Below the pieces are notes generated by a model. That model was not told where the DNA came from. It saw only the letters and a list, made by a program, of their open reading frames with translations, and searched no databases. DNA of 64,000 bases from Pseudomonas reidholzensis (GTDB lineage: Bacteria > Pseudomonadota > Gammaproteobacteria > Pseudomonadales > Pseudomonadaceae). Below, piece after piece: positions 26,505 to 34,736 of the stretch; the stretch's first letter is position 1; each line of letters starts with the position of its first letter. The DNA lies in assembly GCF_900536025.1 (NCBI RefSeq), contig NZ_UNOZ01000035.1:62001-126000 (forward strand), given 5' to 3'. The translations under genes were made by a program, and so were the position numbers.

Positions 26505-27203
26505 ATGAAAACATTGCGTACTGCGTGCTTTATCGACGGCTACAACGTGTTCTACGGCCTGGTCGCAGGCACGTCTTACAAATGGCTGGATCTGCCAGCG
26601 TTGCTAGGGCATATCCTGCACGTAGAGCAACCCCACAGCCAGCTCAGCTCGATGAGCTTCTTCACCTCAGGCGTCAAGCCTGCACTTGCAAGCCGCGGGT
26701 CGTTGTCCAAGGAAGCCCAGGACACCTATCTGCGGGCGTTGATCGCACGCGGCGTGGCCGTCTTCCACGGCCGCCATCAGCTCGAGCCTCGCAGCGCACC
26801 TCGCTTCATCAGCAAGCAGACGCCACCGTGCAGGCGTGATCAGGTGGCGATATGGAAGCTTGAAGAGAAAGAAACGGACGTTCACATCGCAATCAGCATG
26901 TATCGCCTTGCTGCCCGTCAAGCCGGCCTGCAACCTGAAGAACGCATTCAGCAGATTGTCCTGGTGTCTGCCGATACCGACATGACTCCAGCCTTGAGGG
27001 CCTTACGGGAAGACTTTCCGGAGTTACGGCTAGGTGTAGTGCTGCCTCACAGGGAAGGCATGAAGCGCACCCCGCCCGGCTCGCTTAAAAACTACGCCCA
27101 CTGGATGCGTCATGTGGTGACTAGCCAAGAACTCGCCGCACACCAGTTTCCCGATCGGGTCCCTACTCGCAAGCGGCCGGCAATCAAACCTGACTATTGG
27201 TAA
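26505..27203 (+). CDS. NYN domain putative RNase
   Basis: A 232-residue protein with the NYN (PIN-like) nuclease fold. The first strand carries FIDGYNVFYG (about 9-18); acidic positions recur in EKETDVHIA (about 122-130) and VSADTDMTP (about 155-163), giving the expected metal-binding carboxylates. The family cleaves or processes RNA, but the target is unknown. AAGGA touches the ATG at 26505, whereas a TTG at 26514 sits 9 bases after it and would give the common NYN start (M)RTACFIDGYN; either may be used. The ATG region lies in a small hairpin. Codon use is less GC-biased than in neighbours, hinting at transfer. Confidence 0.8.
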   Translation: MKTLRTACFIDGYNVFYGLVAGTSYKWLDLPALLGHILHVEQPHSQLSSMSFFTSGVKPALASRGSLSKEAQDTYLRALIARGVAVFHGRHQLEPRSAPRFISKQTPPCRRDQVAIWKLEEKETDVHIAISMYRLAARQAGLQPEERIQQIVLVSADTDMTPALRALREDFPELRLGVVLPHREGMKRTPPGSLKNYAHWMRHVVTSQELAAHQFPDRVPTRKRPAIKPDYW

Positions 27204-27244
27204 GCGCGCTTGCGGCTGCTACGGCAAGGTGTGCGCCAGCAGCC

Positions 27245-27883
27245 CTACTCCAAAGCCCGCAGGCGATACTGCGGTGGCAGCTGGGCGAAGCCGCTGATGG
27301 TGGTGTCCAGGCTCTTCCAGCGGCCATCCTTGATGCCGTAGATACAGCCGTGGATCGACAGCTCCTGGCCGCGGTGCCAGGCGTTCTGGATGATGCTGGT
27401 GTGGGCGACGTTGGCGACCTGCTGGATCACGTTCAGCTCGCACAGGCGATCGACCTGCGCCTCTTCGGTGTCGAGCTTGGCCAGCTCGCCGCGCTTCTCG
27501 TAGTACAGGTCGCGAATCGAGCGCAGCCAGCCGTCGATCAGGCCCAGCTGGCGGTCCTGCATGGCCGCGCGCACGCCACCGCAGCCGTAGTGGCCGGTGA
27601 CCAGGATGTGTTTGACCTTGAGCACCTCGACGGCGTACTGGATCACCGACAGGCAGTTGAGGTCGGTGTGCAGCACCACGTTGGCGACGTTGCGATGGAC
27701 GAACAGGTCGCCCGGCAGCATGCCGACGATCTCGTTGGCCGGCACGCGGGCGTCGGAACAGCCGATCCAGAGGAATTCCGGGGTCTGCTGGCGCGCCAGC
27801 TTGGCGAAGAAGTCTGGGTCGCGCTGGGTGATGGCGTCAGCCCAGCGCGCGTTGTTGTCGATCAGTTCCTGCAGGTCATGCAT
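27245..27883 (-). CDS. can: Beta-class carbonic anhydrase
   Basis: A 212-residue beta carbonic anhydrase. The zinc site is complete: Cys42 and Asp44 in CSDAR, His98 and Cys101 in GHYGCGG. It interconverts CO2 and bicarbonate in the cytoplasm, supplying bicarbonate for carboxylations. Length and motifs match E. coli Can (220 residues). It is downstream of rimI on the same strand with a 51-base gap, so read-through from holD-rimI is possible. Confidence 0.95.
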   Translation of the reverse strand: MHDLQELIDNNARWADAITQRDPDFFAKLARQQTPEFLWIGCSDARVPANEIVGMLPGDLFVHRNVANVVLHTDLNCLSVIQYAVEVLKVKHILVTGHYGCGGVRAAMQDRQLGLIDGWLRSIRDLYYEKRGELAKLDTEEAQVDRLCELNVIQQVANVAHTSIIQNAWHRGQELSIHGCIYGIKDGRWKSLDTTISGFAQLPPQYRLRALE

Positions 27884-27934
27884 GGTCTTATCTCATCAGG
27901 TTATGCCTGTGTGACTCGACCTGCCCCCGCAAGG

Positions 27935-28390
27935 TCACTCCTCGAACAGGGTGCAGGCCATCACCAGGGCGTCTTCGCGTCCACCGGCCATGGGATAGTA
28001 GTCGCGGCGCCGGCCGACTTCGTTGAATCCGTAGCGTTCGTACAATCGGTAGGCCGACTGGTTGCTGGCGCGTACCTCTAGGAAGCACTCGCGGCCATTG
28101 AGCTGGTAGGCGCGGCCCATCAGGTGCTCGAGCAGCCGCAGGCCGAGGCCGCGGCCCTGGTTCTCCGGCTTGACGGTGATGTTCAGCAGGTGCGCCTCGT
28201 CGATGATCACATTGATCACGCCATGGCCGACCTGCTGGTGGCCGTCGAACATCAGCCAGACTTCGTACGACTTGAGCGCATCCTGGAAGATCCCGCGGGT
28301 CCAGGGATGACTGAACGCGGCATATTCGATCTTAAGCACGGCATCCAGATCCGCCTCGTTCATCGGGCGGAAACTGATCGAATCACTCAT
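27935..28390 (-). CDS. rimI: Ribosomal protein S18-alanine N-acetyltransferase
   Basis: A 151-residue GNAT acetyltransferase with the acetyl-CoA pyrophosphate loop QGRGLG (about 78-83) and LEVRASNQSAYRLYERYGF (about 104-122), the RimI signature. It acetylates the N-terminal Ala of ribosomal protein S18. Its ATG overlaps the stop of the upstream gene as ATGA, matching the holD-rimI pairing of E. coli. Confidence 0.93.
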   Translation of the reverse strand: MSDSISFRPMNEADLDAVLKIEYAAFSHPWTRGIFQDALKSYEVWLMFDGHQQVGHGVINVIIDEAHLLNITVKPENQGRGLGLRLLEHLMGRAYQLNGRECFLEVRASNQSAYRLYERYGFNEVGRRRDYYPMAGGREDALVMACTLFEE

Positions 28391-29169
28391 TCATCGCTCT
28401 TCCAGCGCGCCATCAGCCGGCGCATCGCTTGCCAGACGTCCGCTTTGCGTTGCGGCTCGTCCATCAACAGTTCAAGGCCCGGCAAGGCCCAGGCGTCGCC
28501 CAGGCCCTCGACCTTCAGTTCTTGGTAATAGGCGTCTGCCTGGGCCTGGCCGGCGTAACGCAGGGCGGGCAGACCGATCAGCCACAGGCAGGTGCAGGGG
28601 GTTTCTTCCAGGCGCGCCTGGATAAAGCCCTGGACGAAGTCGCGCGCAGCCTCCGGCCCCTGGTCCATGTTGCCGCGCACCAGCAACGGCCAGCGCACCG
28701 GCTCGCCGATGATCTGCGGGGCATCCGGCAGGCCGGCGGCGCGCAGCATGTCCTTGAGCAGCAGGTAGGACGGGTCGCGGCTCTGGAACGGCTGACCCGT
28801 GGCGAGTTCGACCAGCAGCAGGCAGCTGCCAGCGCGCAGCAGCTGCAGGGCGAAGCGTGGCGGCGGTATCGGGGCTGGGCGCACGACCGGCGCGGCTTCT
28901 TCGGCCTCGACCGGCTTGACCACCGGCTTGGCGATGCTGCCCGGGCGGGTGATCTCGATCTTCGGCCGCTCGATCGAGCGTGCTTGTGGCGCCACCGGCA
29001 GTGGCGCCGCGGCAGCCGGCCGGGCCTCGAACTCGGGTTCGTCGAGCGGCGCCAACGGCAGCAGCAGTTCCGGGCGCGACGGCGCGGCGAACGGCAGTTC
29101 GGCGCGCGGCAGCCAATGCACCACTTGCATGGCGGACAGGTAGGCGCGGCGGCGGGACTCGATCAGCAC
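28387..29169 (-). CDS. holD: Probable DNA polymerase III psi subunit
   Basis: About 260 residues, much longer than E. coli psi (137). The N-terminus, ESRRRAYLSAMQVVHWLPR, lines up with E. coli psi SRRDWQLQQLGITQW, the part that binds the clamp loader. A Pro/Ala-rich linker (about 45-120) precedes a C-terminal domain. The position directly before rimI with ATGA overlap is the E. coli order, and from memory the P. aeruginosa psi protein was found at the same place. Such genes are sometimes labelled TonB-like because of the Pro-rich linker. The start is uncertain: GTG 29169 keeps the conserved N-terminus; ATG 29130 would cut it. Confidence 0.65.
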   Translation of the reverse strand: MLIESRRRAYLSAMQVVHWLPRAELPFAAPSRPELLLPLAPLDEPEFEARPAAAAPLPVAPQARSIERPKIEITRPGSIAKPVVKPVEAEEAAPVVRPAPIPPPRFALQLLRAGSCLLLVELATGQPFQSRDPSYLLLKDMLRAAGLPDAPQIIGEPVRWPLLVRGNMDQGPEAARDFVQGFIQARLEETPCTCLWLIGLPALRYAGQAQADAYYQELKVEGLGDAWALPGLELLMDEPQRKADVWQAMRRLMARWKSDE

Positions 29170-29359
29170 AGCACGGTCATCCGGGGAAAAGTCAGTCGAC
29201 CATTCTAACGCCCTTGGCCGACCAGCGCCGCTACTGGCTGGCGGAAATTTATCGCCTGCAACACCCTGACTAAAACCCATTACGGACCAAGGGGTGAAAT
29301 CCTCCCCCCGGTATGCAGTACAATCGCCGCTTTTAACTTGGCAACGAGTTGACCCGCCG

Positions 29360-30628
29360 ATGATCGAACCCAAGCGCGTCCTGCGCGCCCTTGCCGAACA
29401 CTGGGCATTGATCGAGCCGCTGTGCGAGCGCTTCGACCAGGGCACCCTGAGCCTGATCGAACTGCGCCAGCAACTGGGCCGCCAGCAGGTGGAAAGCACC
29501 CCGCAGGACATCACCCAACTGCTCGATGTGTGGATCCGCCTGGACATCCTGGTGCCCGTGGCGAAGAGCCCCAACCGGTTCGAGCTGAACGCCCAGATCC
29601 ACGACTTCCTGGCGTACCTGCGCCGCGAGCACCGGCTTGGCCTGTGCCTGGAGATCGAGGCCTACCTGCGCCACCTCGAGCGCTTGGCCGGGCATATTCA
29701 GGACGCCTTCGACAACCGCGACAGCGACGACCTGGCGCGCCAGCTGCGCTTGCTCGACATGCGCGTGCGCGACGTGCTGAAGAAGCTCGACAACGACGAA
29801 CAGGCGCTGGTCGCGGTGGCTGAACGGGCCAAGACCAGCAACCGCCAGATCCCGCTGCGCCAGCGCTATGCCGAGGTCCTGGCGACCTGGGACGAATACG
29901 TCGAGCCGATGATCCAGCTGGTCAACGCCGACGGTGCCTTCGAGCAGGGCGTGCGCAAGGTCGAGACCGTGCTGTTGCGCCTGCTCGGCGAACAGGCGCG
30001 GCTGGGGCACCTGGTTGACGACGACATGCTGCTGCGTACCCACGCGCGGATCCTCGAGATGCAGACCAGCGCCCAGCTGACCCTGCGTCACGCCCGCGAA
30101 CTGCTGCTGCCGCTGCGCGAAGAAGCCCGCCGGCACAACGCCGTGACCCGCGGCGCGGCGCTGGCCCTGTCGGTGATCCGGCGCAAGGGCATCGATGCCG
30201 TGCCGCACGCGGCCATGCCACTGTTCACCCGCCCGCAGAGCACCTTTCTCGGCAGCGCCAGCCAGGTCGAGGCGTACGTCTATGCCCTGGCCCGCTTCGA
30301 ACCCAAGCCAGCGCGCTTCCCCAAGGCGCACAAGACCGACAAGGGCCCGACCCCGGCTGCGCCGCGCACGGTCAAGGAAATGCTCCAGCGCTGCTCGGCC
30401 GCCCTGCCCCTGCCCGACCTGATGGTCTGGCTGCTCGAGCAGGAGCCCGAAGGCGCCACCGACGAACTGCTGTACTGGTTCTCGCGCCTGTCGCGGGAAA
30501 AGCGCTTTGCCCGCGAACGCCTCGAACGCCGCGACTACTGCACCCTCGAGCACCGGGTCAGCCTGCGCTCCTTCGCCTTGACCGCCCCATCGCCTGAATC
30601 CACCGCGAGCCCAGCCAATGCATCTTGA
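29360..30628 (+). CDS. mksF: MksF, kleisin subunit of the Mks condensin
   Basis: A 422-residue MukF-like kleisin. An N-terminal winged-helix part (about 1-95) is followed by a long helical middle and a C-terminal part that should bind the ATPase head. It bridges the MksB dimer and recruits MksE for chromosome organisation. ATG at 29360 is chosen; a GTG at 29294 would add 22 non-family residues. mksE overlaps its 3' end by 11 bases, and mksB follows with an ATGA overlap. The promoter must lie in the 190 bases shared with the divergent holD. Confidence 0.88.
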   Translation: MIEPKRVLRALAEHWALIEPLCERFDQGTLSLIELRQQLGRQQVESTPQDITQLLDVWIRLDILVPVAKSPNRFELNAQIHDFLAYLRREHRLGLCLEIEAYLRHLERLAGHIQDAFDNRDSDDLARQLRLLDMRVRDVLKKLDNDEQALVAVAERAKTSNRQIPLRQRYAEVLATWDEYVEPMIQLVNADGAFEQGVRKVETVLLRLLGEQARLGHLVDDDMLLRTHARILEMQTSAQLTLRHARELLLPLREEARRHNAVTRGAALALSVIRRKGIDAVPHAAMPLFTRPQSTFLGSASQVEAYVYALARFEPKPARFPKAHKTDKGPTPAAPRTVKEMLQRCSAALPLPDLMVWLLEQEPEGATDELLYWFSRLSREKRFARERLERRDYCTLEHRVSLRSFALTAPSPESTASPANAS

Positions 30629-31325
30629 TCTTTCCGAACTGTCCCAGCTCGCGCCGATCTTCCGCGAGCTGTTCAAGGGTTTTCACGTCAGCCGCCGCGA
30701 CCCGGAGCTGTACGCCCAGCTGTCGAACTTCCAGGACCAGTACCGCACCCTGTTCAAGGCGCTCGGCTTCGAGCTGGTGTGCGATACCCGCGGTTTCTAC
30801 TACTTCGTCCCTGAGCTGGCGGCCGCGCAGGTCAACAAGACCGCGCAGCGCCTCTCGCTGTTCACCTTCATCCTGGTCGAACACCTGGCCGACCAGGGCC
30901 GCGACCCGATCGCCGTGCTCGATGGCGGCAGCATTGGCCGCGATGAGCTGCCATCGCTGCTGGACAAGTACCGCGACCTGTTCATCCAGGCTGAAGTGCA
31001 GACCGTCGAAGAGCTGGAAGAAAAGATCCTGCGACGCATGACCCAGCTCGGCTTCGCCCATGAGGAAGGCGGCATCTACCGCTTCCTGCCGCCGATGCAC
31101 CGCTTCCTCGACGTGTGCCTGTCGGTCCAGCAGGACCGCGACCTGGCCGCCACCCTGCACAGCGACCTGCCACTGCCGACGCCGGTGCTGGTGGAGGAAG
31201 AAGACCCGGCGCAGTTCAACAGCACCGACGATCCGCTCGACCTCACCCCGTTCGACGGCGACGAAAGCGAAGAGGACGCCTTGGCCCGGGCCATCCGCGA
31301 AGAGCAACAGGAGATTGACGCATGA
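30618..31325 (+). CDS. mksE: MksE, kleisin-associated subunit
   Basis: A 235-residue MukE-like protein with winged-helix character in its first 180 residues (FRELFKGFHVSRRDPELY near the start) and an acidic tail rich in Asp and Glu (about 205-235). It binds MksF in the condensin complex. It overlaps mksF by 11 bases and mksB by 4 bases, so equal translation of the three subunits is likely. Confidence 0.88.
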   Translation: MHLDLSELSQLAPIFRELFKGFHVSRRDPELYAQLSNFQDQYRTLFKALGFELVCDTRGFYYFVPELAAAQVNKTAQRLSLFTFILVEHLADQGRDPIAVLDGGSIGRDELPSLLDKYRDLFIQAEVQTVEELEEKILRRMTQLGFAHEEGGIYRFLPPMHRFLDVCLSVQQDRDLAATLHSDLPLPTPVLVEEEDPAQFNSTDDPLDLTPFDGDESEEDALARAIREEQQEIDA

Positions 31326-34153
31326 GCCAGGAACGCTACGGCATCCGCCGCTTCGCATTGCTCAACACCGCCGGCTACAGCCTTGGCCTGTTCCCCCTGG
31401 AGCACCCGCTGTCGGTCTACGGCGCAAACAACCTGGGCAAGTCGGCCTCGATCAACGCCCTGCAGTTCCCGATCCTGGCGCGCATGTCCGACATGAGCTT
31501 CGGCAAGTACAGCCTGGAGCAATCGCGCCGCTTCTACTTCGCCAGCGACACCAGCTACATCCTCTGCGAACTGAACCTGCCGCACGGCCCGCACGTGATC
31601 GGCGTGGTCGGCCGCGGCCCGGGCGGCGGTTTCGGCCACCAGTTCTTCGCCTACAAAGGCGAGCTGGACCTGGCCCACTACCAGAAGGACGACACCTGCC
31701 TGCGGCAGAAGGAGCTGTTCACCAACCTGGAGCGCAATGGCCTCAAGGCCTACGAGCTCAAGCCTGACGAACTGCGTCGGCTGTTGGTCGGCGGCCACAC
31801 CTCGGTGCCGCTGGACCTGACCCTGATCCCACTGCGCTCGACCAGCGAGCAGAGCCTGAAGACCTTCCGCGCGCTGTTCATCAACCTGCTGCACATGCGC
31901 GAGATCACTGCGGCCAAGCTCAAGCAGCTGTTCCTCGATGCCTTCGAGCACAGCCTGCGCTCGGGCAGCGTCGACTACATTGCCGCCTGCGAAGAAGCCT
32001 TCCGCGACGTGCGCCGCATGGAGCAGGACTACAACGCGCTGGTCTCCGCCGGCCCGCTGGTCGAGGCCCTGGCCGGCGGCGTGGCCCAGCGCAATGTCCT
32101 GCGCGGCAAGCTGCACCGGATCTCGCCACTGCTCGACAACCTGCTCGGCACCTGGCAGGAGTACGCCATGGCGCGCAAGGAAGAGCTGGTGATCCAGGCC
32201 GAGCACTACCGTGGCGAGCAGGACCGGCTGCAGAACGACCAGCGTGGCGGCACCCAGGAGCTGATGCGCCTGGAGCGTGAAATCACCGGTATCCAGCGCT
32301 GGCTCGGCGAACTGTCGGTGCTCAAGCACCGCTTTGCCCTGGTCGATGACGTCAAGGTTCTCGAGCAGCAGTTGCTCGCAGCCAAGGACGCCCACGACGA
32401 ACTGGCCGGCGCCCTGGCCCAGTCGCGGCAGTTCTCTGCCGAAGACCTCGACGAGCGCGTGCGCGACCTGGAAAAACGCGTCAAGGCGGTCAAGCAGCAG
32501 CTCGATCACGCTGACAACAACAGCTACGCGCGCCTGCGCGAAGAGTTCTCCCAGGGCGATGTCGACCGCCTGATGCGCCTGTTCAACGGCGCGCTGTTCA
32601 GCCTGCCGCTGGGCGAGCGCGGCATCGAGCTGGACGACAGCGACCTGTGGGTAAAATCCCTCGAAGCGGTGCTCGAGCGCTTCAAGGGCGAGCGCTTCGA
32701 AGTGCCGGGGCTGTCCATCGACCTGTCGCACATCGACCCGCCGGCGCTGCAGGCGCTGGCCGACCGCGCCGCCCTGCGCGACCAGAAAGAGCGCCTGGAA
32801 AAAGAACTCAAGCAACTGCGCACCCAGCAGGCGGTCTCCGCCGACCGCAGTGCCAGCAAAGCGCAGACCGAGGCCCTGTACCAACAGGTGCTGGACGCGC
32901 AGAAAGCCCTGGAAGACTTCCGCCGCAGCCAGACCCTGGCCGCCGAAGAGCCCGAGAAGCTCGAGCACTTGTCCCAGCTCGAAGCTGCCCAGGACGAGCT
33001 CAAGCGCTCCAGCGACGCCTTTACCGAGCGCGTCCAGCAGCTCTCGGCCAAGCTGCAACTGGTCGGTCGCCAGCTGGCCGACCTCGAAGCCAAGCAGCGC
33101 ACCCTCGAGGACGCCCTGCGCCGCCGCCAGCTGCTGCCTGCCGACCTGCCCTTCGGCACGCCGTTCATGGAGCCGGTGGACGACTCCATGGACAACCTGC
33201 TGCCGCTGCTCAACGACTACCAGGACAGCTGGCAGGGCCTGCAACGGGTCGACAACCAGATCGAAGCGCTGTACGCCCAGGTACGCCTCAAGGGCGTGGC
33301 CAAGTTCGACAGCGAAGACGACATGGAGCGCCGCCTGCAGCTGCTGATCAACGCCTATTCGCACCGCACCGAAGAAGCCCTGACCCTGGCCAAGGCCCGC
33401 CGCGCGGCGGTCACCGACATTGCCCGGACCTTGCGCAACATCCGCAGCGACTACGACAGCCTCGAGCACCAGCTGGCCCTGTTCAACCGCGAGATCAACA
33501 AGCGCCAGGTGTCCAACCTGGAGAGCTTCCGCGTGGTCCTGGCGCCGAACAAGGAGGCGCTCAAGCACATCGACCAGATCATCCACAGTGCGGGCAAGTA
33601 CGAGGAAGGCGAGACCCTGTCGGTGTTCGACCTGACCCAGAGCAGCGACCAGGATCACAAGAACGAAGAGGCCAAGGAGTACCTGGCACGGCTGGTGGCG
33701 GCCAACCACAACCAGCTGGGCCTCAAGGACCTGTTCGAACTGGCGTTCGAGATCACCAAGGTCAACGGCCAGCCGGTGATCCACGCCGACATCGACGGCG
33801 CCGCGTCCAACGGCACCACCATGACCATCAAGGCGCTGACCAACATGTACTTGTTGCTGCACCTGATGGACCGCGACCTGGCCGGGCGCATTCGCCTGCC
33901 GTACTACCTCGACGAGGCGGCGGACATCGACGAACGCAACCAGGCCGCCCTGCTCGAAACCAGCCAGCAACTGGGCTTCGTGCCGATCCTGGCGAGCGTC
34001 AAGCCGCAGGTGTCGGCGCACGTGGCGATCGACCTGGAAGGGGGTAGCGGGCCGAATGGCATCTACATCGATGAGTCGGACTGGAAGTACATCAGCCGGA
34101 TCGATGAGGTGAAGGCGGTGGTGCGTGAGGATCAGGCCGAAGAGCTGGCCTGA
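31322..34153 (+). CDS. mksB: MksB, SMC-like ATPase of the Mks condensin
   Basis: A 943-residue SMC/MukB-like ATPase. Walker A is GANNLGKS (34-41). Long heptad-like coiled-coil arms rich in Glu, Gln, Leu and Arg run from about 280 to 760. The ABC signature region reads SNGTTMTIKAL (about 830-840) and Walker B ends LPYYLDEAADID (about 859-870). It drives DNA organisation with MksE and MksF. The operon ends in a terminator 13 bases later, and the next gene is convergent creA, so the MksG nuclease found in Wadjet-type defence operons is absent here. Confidence 0.92.
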   Translation: MSQERYGIRRFALLNTAGYSLGLFPLEHPLSVYGANNLGKSASINALQFPILARMSDMSFGKYSLEQSRRFYFASDTSYILCELNLPHGPHVIGVVGRGPGGGFGHQFFAYKGELDLAHYQKDDTCLRQKELFTNLERNGLKAYELKPDELRRLLVGGHTSVPLDLTLIPLRSTSEQSLKTFRALFINLLHMREITAAKLKQLFLDAFEHSLRSGSVDYIAACEEAFRDVRRMEQDYNALVSAGPLVEALAGGVAQRNVLRGKLHRISPLLDNLLGTWQEYAMARKEELVIQAEHYRGEQDRLQNDQRGGTQELMRLEREITGIQRWLGELSVLKHRFALVDDVKVLEQQLLAAKDAHDELAGALAQSRQFSAEDLDERVRDLEKRVKAVKQQLDHADNNSYARLREEFSQGDVDRLMRLFNGALFSLPLGERGIELDDSDLWVKSLEAVLERFKGERFEVPGLSIDLSHIDPPALQALADRAALRDQKERLEKELKQLRTQQAVSADRSASKAQTEALYQQVLDAQKALEDFRRSQTLAAEEPEKLEHLSQLEAAQDELKRSSDAFTERVQQLSAKLQLVGRQLADLEAKQRTLEDALRRRQLLPADLPFGTPFMEPVDDSMDNLLPLLNDYQDSWQGLQRVDNQIEALYAQVRLKGVAKFDSEDDMERRLQLLINAYSHRTEEALTLAKARRAAVTDIARTLRNIRSDYDSLEHQLALFNREINKRQVSNLESFRVVLAPNKEALKHIDQIIHSAGKYEEGETLSVFDLTQSSDQDHKNEEAKEYLARLVAANHNQLGLKDLFELAFEITKVNGQPVIHADIDGAASNGTTMTIKALTNMYLLLHLMDRDLAGRIRLPYYLDEAADIDERNQAALLETSQQLGFVPILASVKPQVSAHVAIDLEGGSGPNGIYIDESDWKYISRIDEVKAVVREDQAEELA

Positions 34154-34165
34154 GATCGGTGCACG

Positions 34166-34187
34166 GGGGCGCTATGCGCCCCTTTTT
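34166..34187 (+). terminator. Rho-independent terminator of the mksFEB operon
   Basis: GGGGCGC and GCGCCCC pair around TAT and are followed by TTTTT, 13 bases after the mksB stop. Confidence 0.9.
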
Positions 34188-34210
34188 GCAACCACTGGCA
34201 CCCTGCGGTG

Positions 34211-34259
34211 CCTGTAGGCGCTGGCTTGCCTGCGATGGAGGCCGAAGGCCTCCCACAGG
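34211..34259. repeat. Possible degenerate REP-like palindrome
   Basis: CCTGTAGG at 34211 mirrors CCCACAGG at the far end, with an internal GAGGCCGAAGGCCTC hairpin. The CTGGCTTGCCTGCGATGGAG stretch resembles a common P. putida extragenic repeat, but no second copy is present in this window. Confidence 0.4.
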
Positions 34260-34270
34260 TCAACCCGGTA

Positions 34271-34726
34271 TCACTGAGCCCACGGCACGATCGGAATCGC
34301 CGTCACCGCATTCTGCGGGCTGCCTTCGATCAACCGGTCGCTGTACACCAGGTACACCAGGGTATTGCGCTTCTTGTCGAGGAAGCGCACCACCTGCATG
34401 GTCTTGAACACCAGCGAGGTGCGCTCCTTGAACACCTCCTCGCCATCCTTGAGCTCACCCTTGAAGTTGATCGGCCCGACCTGACGGCAAGCGATCGACG
34501 CTTCGGCGCGATCCTCGGCCAGCCCCAATCCGCCTTTCAAGCCGCCAGTCTTGGCCCGCGACAGGTAGCAGGTCACGCCCTCGACCTTGGGGTCATCGAA
34601 TGCCTCGACCACGATCCGGTCGTTCGGCCCGACGAACTTGAATACGGTCGAGACCTGGCCAACCTCTTCGGCCCCGGCAACCATCGGCAGCAGCAATGCC
34701 GCCACGGCAAACAGCCTTTTCAGCAT
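34271..34726 (-). CDS. creA: CreA family periplasmic protein
   Basis: A 151-residue protein with a signal peptide (about 1-19, ending VAGA) and the CreA domain, including CYLSRAKTGGLKGGLGLAED and a second Cys in SIACRQVGPI, which could form a disulfide. The function of CreA is unknown. ATG at 34726 sits 7 bases after GAGGA; the ATG at 34732 touches that site. It starts 10 bases after proB ends, so it is probably co-transcribed with proB. Confidence 0.88.
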   Translation of the reverse strand: MLKRLFAVAALLLPMVAGAEEVGQVSTVFKFVGPNDRIVVEAFDDPKVEGVTCYLSRAKTGGLKGGLGLAEDRAEASIACRQVGPINFKGELKDGEEVFKERTSLVFKTMQVVRFLDKKRNTLVYLVYSDRLIEGSPQNAVTAIPIVPWAQ

Positions 34727-34736
34727 GTGCATGTCC

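Noticed and set aside
28387..29169. Calling the gene before rimI an energy transducer TonB
   Set aside because: It has a Pro-rich stretch but no N-terminal membrane anchor or TonB C-terminal domain; position and N-terminus fit HolD.
31076..34021. A 981-codon frame opposite mksB
   Set aside because: An antisense shadow: composition is Leu/Val/Gln/Gly-rich with no domain, while mksB on the other strand has Walker A and B motifs.
29360..34153. A Wadjet (JetABCD/MksBEFG) defence operon
   Set aside because: The nuclease subunit MksG/JetD is missing; the operon ends at a terminator followed by creA on the other strand.
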